DNA of 64,000 bases from Longibacter salinarum (GTDB lineage Bacteria; Bacteroidota; Rhodothermia; Rhodothermales; Salinibacteraceae): NCBI RefSeq assembly GCF_002554795.1, contig NZ_PDEQ01000007.1:163631-227630 (forward strand), in the 5' to 3' direction. The notes under the pieces are model-generated. The model did no database searches. It was not told where the DNA came from and was given only the letters and a program-made list of their open reading frames with translations. This document shows positions 34,119 through 43,978 of the stretch, one piece after another; the first letter of the stretch is position 1; every line of letters starts with the position of its first letter. Position numbers and translations under genes: made by a program.

Positions 34119-34945
34119 TGCTGATCGCGGGAATCCACGAGACTCGCGTTTGAGGTGAGCACGTCGGTCATGCGCCTGACAGCTCCACTGGCTCGGTGCG
34201 TCGCCTCATTCTGCAGGACAAAAACGCCTGTTTGCGCAATGGTCGCGCATAAAGAATCAGCGGCTCGGTTCCGTAGAGGCGGGTATATCGGGACTTCGAC
34301 GGGAAAACAGAGATGCGCTATGACCTCTCGGAGCATCAGGGGCAGGCGCTTCCTTGGGCCAGGAAGGCACCGGAGTCACCGACGTGTTGCGAGCAGAGGA
34401 AGAAGTTCGGTCGTTCCCGCCCAGCCAGGATGGAAGCAAGTGCCTGATCGAAAAGGGCGACGGATCCGTCCTCCGAGTAGCATCCGGCGAACGGTCGTCA
34501 TCCGTGCAGCGGGACAAGACGAGCTGAAGTGGGGAAGACGAATCCATATCGGGGCAGAAAAGAAGGGGGCGCAGCCGATAAGAAACAAACGGATTGGCGA
34601 ACACCAAAGCAATGATGCCTGTCACCAGCAGAGCACAGACAGGGGGCGTTCGGATGGTCCATGCGTGGAGTTCACTAGGAAGACGACGAGAATGATGCCA
34701 CGTTGCAGCAGGTGTCGATGAGAGCGTATCGATGAAGAACGGGTACTTGCAGGCGTCGCCCGGTACAGGCAAACAGAGAAGTATCCTAGACCCCGCCGGT
34801 CGCAGGGTGAAAACGAAAGCGCCTCGTCGCATCCTTGTTACAGTCTGGCCGGAATGAGATAGCGACTGCATCGATCCAACCTGCGAATTCGATGCGAGCG
34901 ACCGACCTGGTTGCATCGCGGATCCATCCAATCGAGGTTGTAATC
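34119..34945. other. 827-bp gap without a supportable gene
   Basis: Frames of up to 188 (plus) and 224 (minus) codons are open here, but their residue content (Arg/Ser/Pro-rich, no family motif) is what GC-rich non-coding DNA gives. A short hydrophobic stretch on the minus strand near 34560-34640 is not enough to call a gene. Confidence 0.5.
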
Positions 34946-35899
34946 ATGACACGTCATTCAAGGATTTCCATCTGCAGTCGCTCGATGCCCCGGCGATCCC
35001 TCGTCCTTCCGGCTCTGATCGCCGTCGTGTTTTTCATTACGAAAGCCGCTCTGCCCGCTCACGCACAGGTATCGGGTTCGCCGGATGCTGCGCTTGAGTC
35101 GGCCGTGAGTGCCGTCACCGAGGCCGGATTGTCGGTTGAACAGGGGGATGCGGTTCGCTCCATTCTTGAAGAAGCAGAGCGAGAGCCCGGCGCGCTGTGG
35201 ACGGCAGCCGGGGCGATTCATGCAGAGCTCGGAACGACCGGCACGCTCGCCTACGCTCAGGCATTGCAGGCAAACCGTATCGAGCGACGCGCTGATCGTC
35301 GGTCGGGTCGAGGCATGAGGGGACAGCGGCATAGCCCGAGAGGACCAGGCAGGGATGCCGATTTCGTCGGTCCGGGATTGAGTGACCTGGATCTTACGGA
35401 CGAGCAGCAGTCGCAGATTGCTGAGATTCGGTCGACGTACCGTCAAGAGATGCGTGCACTCCGAGATGATGCCGGGCGCCCCTCCGCAGAAACACGGGAG
35501 GCGATGCGCTCACTCCGAACGGAGATGCGATCGGAAATCCGAGCTGTTCTCACGGACGAGCAGGTACAGCAGATCGAAGAACGCCGGTCGGAGCGGCGAG
35601 GCCAGCGCGAGGTGCGTCGGGCGGAGAGTCTGGAGGCGCGTAACGAGGTGCTGAAGCTGAACGAAGAGCAAAAGCAAAAACTCGACTCGCTCAGATCCGC
35701 ACATCAACAGGCACGAGCGGAGATGCGTGGACAAAGATCGAGCGTCGATCGCCGTGCCCATCGTACAGCGGGCCGGGCAGCCATCGCCGAAATTTTGGAC
35801 GACGATCAGGAGGCGATCGTGACGCTGCACCGTGCACTTCGTGGCGTGATGCTGGGTGGGGACGGGCGCCCACGTGGACCTCGAGGGGGCGGGCGATAG
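34946..35899 (+). CDS. Spy/CpxP-like periplasmic LTxxQ protein
   Basis: 317 residues from the ATG at 34946, leading into a signal peptide (RSLVLPALIAVVFFITKAALPAHAQ). The mature part is helical, charged and Arg/Gln-rich. It has repeated LTxxQ-type motifs (LDLTDEQQSQIAEIRS; VLTDEQVQQIEERR; KLNEEQKQKLDSLR) typical of the Spy/CpxP/ZraP superfamily of periplasmic chaperones and metal or stress sensors. It is about twice as long as Spy and seems to hold two such units. It ends in a Gly/Arg-rich tail (GGDGRPRGPRGGGR). Likely envelope-stress related; the exact role is inferred. Confidence 0.78.
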   Translation: MTRHSRISICSRSMPRRSLVLPALIAVVFFITKAALPAHAQVSGSPDAALESAVSAVTEAGLSVEQGDAVRSILEEAEREPGALWTAAGAIHAELGTTGTLAYAQALQANRIERRADRRSGRGMRGQRHSPRGPGRDADFVGPGLSDLDLTDEQQSQIAEIRSTYRQEMRALRDDAGRPSAETREAMRSLRTEMRSEIRAVLTDEQVQQIEERRSERRGQREVRRAESLEARNEVLKLNEEQKQKLDSLRSAHQQARAEMRGQRSSVDRRAHRTAGRAAIAEILDDDQEAIVTLHRALRGVMLGGDGRPRGPRGGGR

Positions 35900-35955
35900 A
35901 TCAGGGCGTGTTACCAGAGCCCGTGTGTTTTAACAGCTCCGGTCGTGCCCGCCTA

Positions 35956-36426
35956 TCATTGTGCGCGGTTGCGCCGGGGCTGTTTTTCATCGGTCGACCG
36001 CGCCGTTGATGTTGTGGGAGTCGATTGCATAGCCTCCTGAACGCTCGCACTGAGGAAGCGCTCTCCATTTTCGACCTTCTCGATCGCCGCCGATAGGTCT
36101 CGCACGTGGCTTCCCTTTATCACATAGGCGTCTGCGCCTCGGGTGAAAGCCACCTTGACGTATGCAGGTTCGCTGTGTGTCGTGAGTACGATGATGCGCG
36201 TCTGGTACTCGCGGGAGGACAGATCCTTCAAAACCTCGAGTCCGTTGCGGCCGGGCATCGTCAGGTCGAGGATGAGCAGATCGGGCTCGTGCTGTTCGAG
36301 CAGCGAGACGACATTAGATCCGTGGTTGGTGGACGCGACGACGGTATACCCCTTCTTCTGGAGAAAAGACTCCAGAATGTCCCGCATCACATCATGATCG
36401 TCGGCGAGAAGGACCGTTCCCGGCAT
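35956..36426 (-). CDS. Stand-alone receiver domain, NarL-like without HTH
   Basis: About 156 residues. A full receiver domain is visible: DDHD near the N-terminus, the phospho-acceptor Asp in LLILDLTMPGRNG, Thr in VLTTHSE and Lys in YVIKGS. The sequence continues with ERFLSASVQEAM, the usual linker before a LuxR-type DNA-binding domain in NarL/FixJ regulators. Instead of that domain it ends in a polar tail (TPTTSTARSTDEKQPRRNRAQ). It may therefore work by protein contact or compete for phosphate. It lies 203 bp downstream of the large kinase on the same strand. An ATG at 36438 is an alternative start. Confidence 0.85.
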   Translation of the reverse strand: MPGTVLLADDHDVMRDILESFLQKKGYTVVASTNHGSNVVSLLEQHEPDLLILDLTMPGRNGLEVLKDLSSREYQTRIIVLTTHSEPAYVKVAFTRGADAYVIKGSHVRDLSAAIEKVENGERFLSASVQEAMQSTPTTSTARSTDEKQPRRNRAQ

Positions 36427-36629
36427 GAGGGCACGCAAGGATGTGTATACAAGTGCTCATGAAAAGCCAGATGCACGGACCATCACAACATGGGCATCGA
36501 CTTAAGAAGGCGCAGTAGAGTAGCGTGCGCCGCGAAGGCCTGCTAATTTTAGCACGCATTCAAGGATTTAAATGTAAGGGGGCCTGCATAAACAGGCAAT
36601 CCATATGTGTTGCGTTCGCGAGATATTGG

Positions 36630-39600
36630 CTATTTTGCATCGGCTGGAAGGGTCGCGCTGATCCGCGTTCCTTCTCCGGGTTCAGATGAAATGTCGAGTT
36701 TGCCACCGAGGCGTTCTGCCCGCTCCGTCATTCCGAGCAGGCCCAGGGTTGGCGTTTCGCTCCGTTGCCATTCGGCGAGGTTGAAGCCTTTTCCATGATC
36801 GATCACATGGATGCGGAGAAAGCGGTCGTCGTGATCAACAATCACCTGTGCCGTCTGGGTATCAGCGTACCGGGCGACGTTGGTCAACGCTTCTTGCGTA
36901 ATGCGGAAAGCCGCGGTTTCAAGAAGAGAGTCGAAGCGCGACTCGGGGTCGATTTCGCTCGAAAAGTCCACTTCGATGCCGGTGCGTTCGGTGAATTCAT
37001 CAACCAGCCAGGGAAGGGCGGCCGACAGACCGATATCATCCAGGATTTTAGGACGAAGACTTCGGGAGACCTGGCGGAGCACCTCAGAGAGTGTTTCCGT
37101 CAGATCGTTGACATCAGCGAGCAGGTCGACCGCCTCGTGAAGATGATCTGGGTCATCTTCTGAATTGGCATCGAGGACCATCTCTACCTCCTGCAGCTTG
37201 AATTGCAAGGCAGTCACGAGGCCGCCCGTTTCATCGTGCAGTTCCTGGGCGACTCGCCGTCGCTCATCTTCCTGGGCTTGAAGGAGCTGCTGGGACATCG
37301 CGCGCAGTTCCTCGACCGCCTGCGCATTGTTGAGAGACACCGCTGCCTGCGCGCCGATTGACTGTAGCAGGGCGTGATGTCGATTCTGAAACGCCGAGGT
37401 GACAACATCGCTAGTGGCGATCAAAACCCCCATGACCTTGTCGGCCGTCGTGATAGGGGCCGCGATGAGTGATTTCGCGCCGTCAAAGAACGGGTGTTCG
37501 AGCTCTGGATGACGATGCCGCGTCATCGGAAGGTGCGTGATGCGTGGGGCTTCGAGGTTGTTATAGATCTCCGAGAATGGACCGTGCGTAAGCTGAATTT
37601 CGACATGCCCGTCCGGCTCGACCGAGATTGAGTTTTCTCCTTCGTCCACGTCGTTGGTGTGAAGGCGGCAACCGGCCGCTCGGTCATCGCTGGCAATGAG
37701 TCTCGCTGTGTCGCCATCGATCGTCCAGAGAGACGCTTTTGTGGCGGCCGGGAGCGTGTCTCGTGTCCCGGTTACGACGCGCCCGGCCACGACGTCGCTG
37801 TTGAGGTGGGTTTCGAGTCCGCGGCTGACACGGATGAGCGTCTGAAGTTCGCTGTTGAAGGCTTCGTTTCGGGAAACGGCGTGGAGTAGCGCATCTTCCG
37901 CCTCCTTTCGCTTCGTGACGTCACGGAAGACCGCGAGCACGCTCGGCTGGGTGCCGATGTCCACGTGCCGAGCCGAGATGTCGACGAGCACGGGAGAGTT
38001 CTCGTCGTCCGATGTCTGAAGAGGAACGTGGTAGCCCCGCCATTCTCCGCTTTCAACGACATGTTGCAGCCAATCGACCCAGTTCGTGGCATCCACGTCG
38101 CCTTGTGCGATGGAGTTGGCCTGCAGCGTACGGTAGTGGTGGCCGATGATCCGGTCGCGTGGACGGCCAAGTAGGTCTTCCATCGCCGTATTGCAATCCG
38201 TCACGCGGCCCGTTTCCGGGTGCAGAACCGCGTAGGCATCAGGGGCTGCGGAAAACAGGTCGCGAAACCGTCGCTCATTTTGCTTCACCGCCTCCTGAGC
38301 GCGCTCACGTGCCATCCGCGACTCGATCCACTGGCCGAGTAGTTTCATGTACTCGTTGGCCTGATGCGACTTTCTTCGGAAGGCATCAGACTGGCCGGCG
38401 AAACTGAGTATGCCCCATCGCTCGCCATCGAGGCGCAACGGAATGCCCGCCGTATGGAGTGTGCCTTGCAGAGATTGAGGTCCGTCGAATGGGAAGTCGA
38501 GAGGACCGTCAAAGGATTCGTATAAAGGCCATTCGTACGGAGGGCTGTCAAATACGCGAGAGCAAAACCCGGACAATTCGATTGTGGTGCCTTCTGCAGG
38601 GGCAATACTTCCGGCACTCTGATCGATACGCATTTGGTCGTCCTGGACGGTGGCCAGGATGCTCATATCGGCATTCAGGTACTCGCGTCCGCTCTGGAGA
38701 AGATGCTGAACCTTTCGTCCCGTGGGCATATCGTCCTCCACGCTGATCGAGTGGATCTGCCGGAGGGCTTCGAAGTTTTCCGAGAGCCGCTGTTGGGTGT
38801 CGTGTAATTCGGAAATATCGATTCCGATGCAAACGACCGAGCGGTCGCCTTCGATCTCAACCGGAGTAGCCGTAAACATGTACGGAATTTCTTCTTCATC
38901 CGTCTGGACGTGCCCTTTGAAGCGGATGGTTTCCCCCAGAAAGGCATTTCGGATGTGGTCGTTGATTTCCGGGCGCGACTGGAAATCAAAGATCTCCGTG
39001 AAGCGGCAGGCGGACACCTGAGAGGCGTCCACGCCGAGAGCCTGGCGAAGTTGTTCGTTCCAGCGCGAGATTCGCAGGTTGTGATTGAGAAGGCAGAATA
39101 GCCCGGGGAGATGATTGATCGCGTGGTCTACGAACGCGCGTTCTCCCTCCAGCGCAATCTCTGCCGTCCGTTGGCGTGTGACATCCGTCGCCGATCCAGA
39201 GATCACACACGTTCCGTCGGGGAGAGCTTCCACCCGAAGCGACACGCGAAGGTGGCGGATGTCTCCGTTTGCATCTAGGACGCGGACGTCGTGGCGGGTG
39301 TCGCCGTTTTCTTGCCAGAATCGCGGGACCTCGTCCAGGTCTTCGGGGACGAGGAAGGATTTGACGTGTTGTCCCATGACCTCGGCTGGATAGTACCCGG
39401 TCGCATGAGCAACTGCCGGGCTGACGTACCGGATGATTCCATCCTCGTCCAGCTCGAACACGATATCGTTTCCGTCTTCGAACAGTCGTTTGTGGCGCGC
39501 CGTCAGGGCCCCGATCTCCTGGATCTGCGATTGAAACGCCTGGTGAAGCGAGAGCAAGGACCCGACCGCAAGCAATAGATGCGCTGTGAGTCCGCGCAGG

Positions 39601-40499
39601 GACGCCGGATTCGGGTGGTCGATGAGGAGCACGCCGGTGGGACCCTCTGGAGTTGGCAGCGGGGCCGCAACCAGCAGGCATGGATCCAGGTCAGGCCGCT
39701 CAATGATCACCTCGACATTCGGTGCAGGACTCGGTATCTCCTGGACCATGGCGACGGTCTGTTCATCCATGATCGCCGATAGACAGGCGGTGCTTGCATC
39801 TTCCGGGAGCGTGTCCCAGATGTCGGATCGGGCATCCGTTACGTACCGAAACTCGGAATCCGGCTCGTCCTCCGTATCGCCCAACGTAAGAATCGAGCAC
39901 GATTCGGCGTCGAGATGTTCGCGCAGTCGCTCCAGCAGATTGTCAAAGATGTGCTCCCGATGGTAGCCATGCGCCAAATCCTGAGTTAGCGACGACGTAA
40001 GTTCAAGTAGGTCGGCCGTATGCGTCGCGCGGCTTTCGCGCTTCGAGACAGGGACTGACGATACATCTGCATCGACCGGGTGTGTACCGTTCGTTGCGGC
40101 ACCATTGATCGACGGCGCCGAGCGGGGCTCCAGAGTGACGACGTAGCCGACACACTGCTGGTTGGCGTGTTGTTCTGTGACCCTGAGAGCGAGGATGTCG
40201 TCCGTGTTGCACAGGCGAACGTAGAGCGGCTCGCCGGTGTGAGCGTGCGTCTCCAGAGCGTCTGTCACCGAGGAAATAGCTGCGTGGGCTTCCGGTGGTT
40301 CTGCCACGGAGTCTGGTCCGTGCTCTACGGCCGCCAGGTTGGGAAGAAGGCCGTCCGATGGAAGAGCGAGCATCTCTGTAAAAGAGCGCCCCATCAGGTC
40401 GGACGGTTCCACGTTCATAACCGACGGGGTGGCCGGGCAATGGCCGGTAATTGCACCGTTCGGTTTAACGAAAAGTGTTATTGTGGAAGGAGACGGCAT
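36630..40499 (-). CDS. Multi-sensor histidine kinase (PAS/GAF repeats, NarX-type)
   Basis: About 1289 residues, no membrane helix, so cytoplasmic. Order by eye: an N-terminal PAS-like part, GAF (~190-330), PAS (~345-460), PAS (~470-590), GAF (~600-760), PAS (~770-890), GAF (~905-1060), HisKA_3 dimerisation domain with the phospho-His in RRVAQELHDETGGL, and HATPase with NVARYA, VIDHGKGFN and GLLGMTERAERLGG. This is the NarX/DegS class that partners LuxR-type regulators. Likely partners are the regulator at 41217-41882 and the receiver at 35956-36426, both on this strand. Signals could be redox, light or small molecules; cofactors cannot be read. The frame opens at 40613; the ATG at 40499 is preferred. 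Confidence 0.9.
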   Translation of the reverse strand: MPSPSTITLFVKPNGAITGHCPATPSVMNVEPSDLMGRSFTEMLALPSDGLLPNLAAVEHGPDSVAEPPEAHAAISSVTDALETHAHTGEPLYVRLCNTDDILALRVTEQHANQQCVGYVVTLEPRSAPSINGAATNGTHPVDADVSSVPVSKRESRATHTADLLELTSSLTQDLAHGYHREHIFDNLLERLREHLDAESCSILTLGDTEDEPDSEFRYVTDARSDIWDTLPEDASTACLSAIMDEQTVAMVQEIPSPAPNVEVIIERPDLDPCLLVAAPLPTPEGPTGVLLIDHPNPASLRGLTAHLLLAVGSLLSLHQAFQSQIQEIGALTARHKRLFEDGNDIVFELDEDGIIRYVSPAVAHATGYYPAEVMGQHVKSFLVPEDLDEVPRFWQENGDTRHDVRVLDANGDIRHLRVSLRVEALPDGTCVISGSATDVTRQRTAEIALEGERAFVDHAINHLPGLFCLLNHNLRISRWNEQLRQALGVDASQVSACRFTEIFDFQSRPEINDHIRNAFLGETIRFKGHVQTDEEEIPYMFTATPVEIEGDRSVVCIGIDISELHDTQQRLSENFEALRQIHSISVEDDMPTGRKVQHLLQSGREYLNADMSILATVQDDQMRIDQSAGSIAPAEGTTIELSGFCSRVFDSPPYEWPLYESFDGPLDFPFDGPQSLQGTLHTAGIPLRLDGERWGILSFAGQSDAFRRKSHQANEYMKLLGQWIESRMARERAQEAVKQNERRFRDLFSAAPDAYAVLHPETGRVTDCNTAMEDLLGRPRDRIIGHHYRTLQANSIAQGDVDATNWVDWLQHVVESGEWRGYHVPLQTSDDENSPVLVDISARHVDIGTQPSVLAVFRDVTKRKEAEDALLHAVSRNEAFNSELQTLIRVSRGLETHLNSDVVAGRVVTGTRDTLPAATKASLWTIDGDTARLIASDDRAAGCRLHTNDVDEGENSISVEPDGHVEIQLTHGPFSEIYNNLEAPRITHLPMTRHRHPELEHPFFDGAKSLIAAPITTADKVMGVLIATSDVVTSAFQNRHHALLQSIGAQAAVSLNNAQAVEELRAMSQQLLQAQEDERRRVAQELHDETGGLVTALQFKLQEVEMVLDANSEDDPDHLHEAVDLLADVNDLTETLSEVLRQVSRSLRPKILDDIGLSAALPWLVDEFTERTGIEVDFSSEIDPESRFDSLLETAAFRITQEALTNVARYADTQTAQVIVDHDDRFLRIHVIDHGKGFNLAEWQRSETPTLGLLGMTERAERLGGKLDISSEPGEGTRISATLPADAK

Positions 40500-41216
40500 A
40501 TGCGTATGGGACCTCGACATGGAGGGACGTGCCGAAGCATAAACAATCGAAACAGAAGGATGAGCGGGAAGACCAGTACAGCGTTCGTAGTAAAGTCTTA
40601 GTCTGCTGAGCAAGGATGTGCTTCCGCACCACTACGGAGTCGGCGTTTCGTTCAACCGTCCGTAGATGCTGTGCATGGTATCTGTGTGCATGCCGGGAGA
40701 CGCATGAATAGGCTCAGTTGTGCGATCTTACGAAGCGATTAGCGATTGCTTCGTATTCATTGAGCCGAATACTCGGGTATCCTCGCCCAGAACTTGCAAT
40801 AAGCGTTCCCCGACGATTTTGCGTCGTTTCTGCAGGTGCCCGATCGACGTTTGGTTGATCCGCCGGGTGAGGATTGCGCTCTCGGTGATCAGGAGAGTCC
40901 GCGTTTGCGTTGAGGCCTGCGTTACAGGTGAACCGGTTTGAAGTCGGCTGCAGCGGCATTCCAGAAGTAGACTACGGGCAAGGAAACAATGATCGGCCGC
41001 CTGCCTGGGCTAAAATATGGTTTGAAAAGACAGCGCCACATCTGCCCGTGTTTTGAGAAATGTACTTTTTAAATATGTAAAGTTAATAAATTTGAATGAG
41101 GATGGATAAAGGATTTCGCCGGATCAGCGCGTGTACGTACAGGTTTTCATACTGGAAATACGTAGAAGTGCGTACGGCGTCCGTAGGAAAAACAGAGCCA
41201 ATAAAACGGTTAGATT
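40500..41216. other. Long gap between response regulator and kinase genes
   Basis: No frame here looks like a gene. A markedly AT-rich stretch at 41058-41102 (runs of A and T around TTTTTAAATATG) stands out and could hold a promoter for the kinase gene on the minus strand. Confidence 0.4.
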
Positions 41217-41882
41217 TTACGCCTCTCCGGGTAGATCTGACGGCTGTACGGTTCGCTGATTGACGAGATGGATCAGGTCTGCGGTTCGCGAGACATCAAG
41301 TTTTGCCATCAGGTTTTGCCGGTGTTTGTCAACCGTGCGTTTGCTGATGAAAAGCTCGTCCCCGATTTCGGCACTGGTCAATCCTTCCACCACGAGATTC
41401 ATGACCTCGATTTCTCGCTTGGTCAAGAGGTCGAACCGATCCGTGGTTGCACTTTCTTCCTCCTCATCCGCCATCTCAAGCAGTCGTTCCGGGAGAGACG
41501 GGCTAAGGTAGCGTTCGCCATGGATCGCCGCCTTGACTGCGGCAATGAGTTCGGACGGGGCGTCTCCCTTCAGGACGTACCCACGTGCGCCAAGATGAAA
41601 GGCACGGACGACGTAGGCATCTTCTTCGTGTCCTGAGTACACGATGGTTCGCGTATTGGGGGAGACAGACTGAATCTGCGTGAGCAAGTCCAGACCACTG
41701 ATGCCGGGAAGATTCAGGTCGAGCGTCAGTATGTCGGGGGTGTGCTCGCGAAGGGATGGGATCACTTCGCCTCCGCGAGTACATCTTGCTGCGACTCGTG
41801 CACCTAATTCACGGTCGAGCATGCCCTGGATTCCGTCGGCGGTTAATTGATGATCCTCAGCAATGACAATGGACGTGAGCAT
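41217..41882 (-). CDS. NarL/FixJ-type response regulator
   Basis: 221 residues: receiver domain with EDH, phospho-acceptor in ILTLDLNLPGISG, and the switch and Lys residues (VYSGHEE; YVLKGDAPS). A LuxR-type HTH follows (LLTKREIEVMNLVVEGLTSAEIGDELFISKRTVDKHRQN). It is a DNA-binding output partner for a HisKA_3 kinase, most likely the one encoded 0.7 kb downstream on the same strand. Start at the ATG at 41882; length normal. The 252-bp gap before the next gene upstream contains no clear motif. Confidence 0.93.
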   Translation of the reverse strand: MLTSIVIAEDHQLTADGIQGMLDRELGARVAARCTRGGEVIPSLREHTPDILTLDLNLPGISGLDLLTQIQSVSPNTRTIVYSGHEEDAYVVRAFHLGARGYVLKGDAPSELIAAVKAAIHGERYLSPSLPERLLEMADEEEESATTDRFDLLTKREIEVMNLVVEGLTSAEIGDELFISKRTVDKHRQNLMAKLDVSRTADLIHLVNQRTVQPSDLPGEA

Positions 41883-42134
41883 GGAGAGCGAGGATAAAAA
41901 AAGAGGACATCTTACCTGCAGTTAAGATTCGTGGTCAAAGAGGATGCCAGCAGCGAAATTATCAAGGTGAATTATTTTGGCGCTCCTCCTGGGGCGGATT
42001 TGTATCGTTCATTCGACTCTTTCGCAAACACTTCAGTGTTGTTCAAGTCGTATTTTCGAGTTTGTAAACACATGGAGAAAATGCATTCATCCAGGTGTAA
42101 GGATTCTGGCCTGCTAGATGAGGTCAAAGGAAGA

Positions 42135-43568
42135 TTATGCCGGTGCGGATACGGCCTCGTCGTCAATTTGGGCAAACAGGTTGTTGAGTGACTCAATGTA
42201 CGTCGGATGGCTGAAGATGCCATCACGAAGCTGGTCATAGCGTAGTTCGCCCATCATCGCGATTTGCAGTGCTGAAGCGATTTCTCCACCCTGGGCGCCC
42301 AGCACCGTCGCTCCGAGGATGTGTCCGGTCTTGTTGTCGACGACGGCCTCCATGAATCCGCGGGTTTCGTCGGTTTCAAGTGCTCGCGCGACCTGCGACA
42401 TCGGCAGGTGGGCGACCTGGATGTCGTCGTTCTGCTTGTTTGCTTGCCCGGCAGATAGACCGATGCGCCCGAGTTGTGGGTCGGTGAACACGGTGTATGG
42501 CACGAGCCGATTTGTCGTGGTTCGGTCGCCGTCGTGCAGCCAGCGGTCGCGCAGGATTCTATAGTCATCGTAGGAGATGTGCGTAAACGCTGCTCCGCCC
42601 GTGACGTCGCCGATAGCATAGATCCCGTCGGTCGATGTTTGCAGCCGCTCGTTTACGGCGATGTGGCCTCGGTCGTCCGTCTCGACGTTAGCTGCATCCA
42701 GTCCGAGGTCGTCCGTGTTGGGCTGTCGTCCCGCTGCGATCAGGACGTGCGTTCCGGCCAGGTCTTCGCTCCCCTCCGGCCCGTCCACCGTGACCTGTAG
42801 GGAGTCGTCGACTCGCGCGATGGCGGTGATCTCGCTGTGGACGCGAACGTCGACGCCATCATTCTCCAGTACCTCCCACAACGCCTTCGCCGTATCGCGA
42901 TCCTCTCGGGCCAGCACCTGATCCCCTCGCTCGATGATTGTCACCTCGGCGCCGAACCGGCGAAACATCTGACCGAACTCCAGCCCGATGTACCCACCAC
43001 CGAGGACGATGAGATGGTCGGGCACCTCGTCGAGCTCCATGATCGTCGTGGAGGTCAACACGCCGTCCAACTCGATGCCCTTGATCGGAGGCATGAACGG
43101 GCGGGCGCCCGTGTTGATGACGATGCGATCGGCCGTCACGGTTCGCGTTGACCCGTCGTGCAGGGTTACCTCGACTGTCCGTTCCCCCGTGAACTCGGCA
43201 TGGCCCTCGATGAGATCTAGCGTCTTGTGGTCGACGAGGGACGAACGGCTGCCGTCCCTGAACATGTCGACGACCTCCTGCTTTCGTTCGCGAATGACGC
43301 TCTGGTCTACGGAGACCTCACCCGTCGCAACGCCGAAGTCACTCGCTCGCCGGGCCAGGTGGGCGACGCGAGCGCTTGCCACCATCGTCTTCGTCGGCGT
43401 GCAGCCCTCGTTGACGCACGTCCCTCCGACGTGCTTCCGTTCTATGATCGCGACAGAGTGACCCGCCTCGGCCATCGTCCCGGCGAGCGGGCCGCCCCCC
43501 TGTCCGGCACCGATGACGAGCAGGTCGTACGATTGGGGGGGCGAGGCGTCGTTGGTAGAAGCAGTCAT
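42135..43568 (-). CDS. FAD-dependent pyridine nucleotide-disulfide oxidoreductase (MerA-like)
   Basis: 477 residues. N-terminal FAD-binding motif LLVIGAGQGGGPLA; redox-active disulfide in GGTCVNEGCTPTKTM; NAD(P)-binding LIVLGGGYIGLEFGQMF; FAD site YAIGDVTGG; C-terminal dimer domain with FSHPTYIESLNNLF. The CVNEGC form with Thr-Pro-Thr-Lys is characteristic of the mercuric-reductase/soluble-transhydrogenase-like branch, not E3 lipoamide dehydrogenase. There is no N-terminal metal-binding domain and no Cys pair at the C-terminus, so mercury reduction is unlikely. The substrate is unknown. An ECF sigma factor and a small gene lie upstream on the same strand. Confidence 0.88.
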   Translation of the reverse strand: MTASTNDASPPQSYDLLVIGAGQGGGPLAGTMAEAGHSVAIIERKHVGGTCVNEGCTPTKTMVASARVAHLARRASDFGVATGEVSVDQSVIRERKQEVVDMFRDGSRSSLVDHKTLDLIEGHAEFTGERTVEVTLHDGSTRTVTADRIVINTGARPFMPPIKGIELDGVLTSTTIMELDEVPDHLIVLGGGYIGLEFGQMFRRFGAEVTIIERGDQVLAREDRDTAKALWEVLENDGVDVRVHSEITAIARVDDSLQVTVDGPEGSEDLAGTHVLIAAGRQPNTDDLGLDAANVETDDRGHIAVNERLQTSTDGIYAIGDVTGGAAFTHISYDDYRILRDRWLHDGDRTTTNRLVPYTVFTDPQLGRIGLSAGQANKQNDDIQVAHLPMSQVARALETDETRGFMEAVVDNKTGHILGATVLGAQGGEIASALQIAMMGELRYDQLRDGIFSHPTYIESLNNLFAQIDDEAVSAPA

Positions 43569-43640
43569 AAGCTCGAAAAGAAAGAGGCTGAAAGCAGGAG
43601 GAGTGGTCGTGTGCGGGCGCGGAAGTGGGATCCGGCTTGG

Positions 43641-43928
43641 TTACTCGGTCGTGGCGGCGTCGAGGGCAGAGGTACAGGCCGAGAGGCTGCCGAGGCCATC
43701 AGGCAGGATGATCACGGGGTCGGCACCCTCGGATCGAGGCAGGACAATCGCCGACCGGCTCCGGGTGGCGCACTGCTCGATCGCGGTGCGGGTCACGTTC
43801 AGGTACCGGGCGAGAGATTGGATCGTGCCGAGGGTTTCTCCATCTTCGGCGATACGAAGAGACGACCTCTCAGGGCTGGGAGAGTGGTGTGATTCGTCGG
43901 GTCGGAAACGAGGCTGCGTGTCGATCAT
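43641..43928 (-). CDS. Small hypothetical protein downstream of an ECF sigma gene
   Basis: 95 residues from the ATG at 43928; the frame is open to 43952. The centre has an HTH-like stretch (LGTIQSLARYLNVTRTAIEQ), and the rest is polar with no membrane helix. It starts 51 bp after the sigma factor's stop, the slot where anti-sigma factors often lie, but it lacks the zinc-binding or membrane features of a typical anti-sigma. It could be a soluble regulator. Low certainty both on function and on coding status. Confidence 0.5.
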   Translation of the reverse strand: MIDTQPRFRPDESHHSPSPERSSLRIAEDGETLGTIQSLARYLNVTRTAIEQCATRSRSAIVLPRSEGADPVIILPDGLGSLSACTSALDAATTE

Positions 43929-43978
43929 GGCGAGTGGGCGTCTCGAGTGCAACGGCTATAGGTTGATGCGGGGACAGA

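Noticed and set aside
34155..34931. Frames of 188 (plus) and 224 (minus) codons in the gap after dnaE2
   Set aside because: No recognisable domain, atypical residue use, overlap each other and the start of the Spy-like gene.
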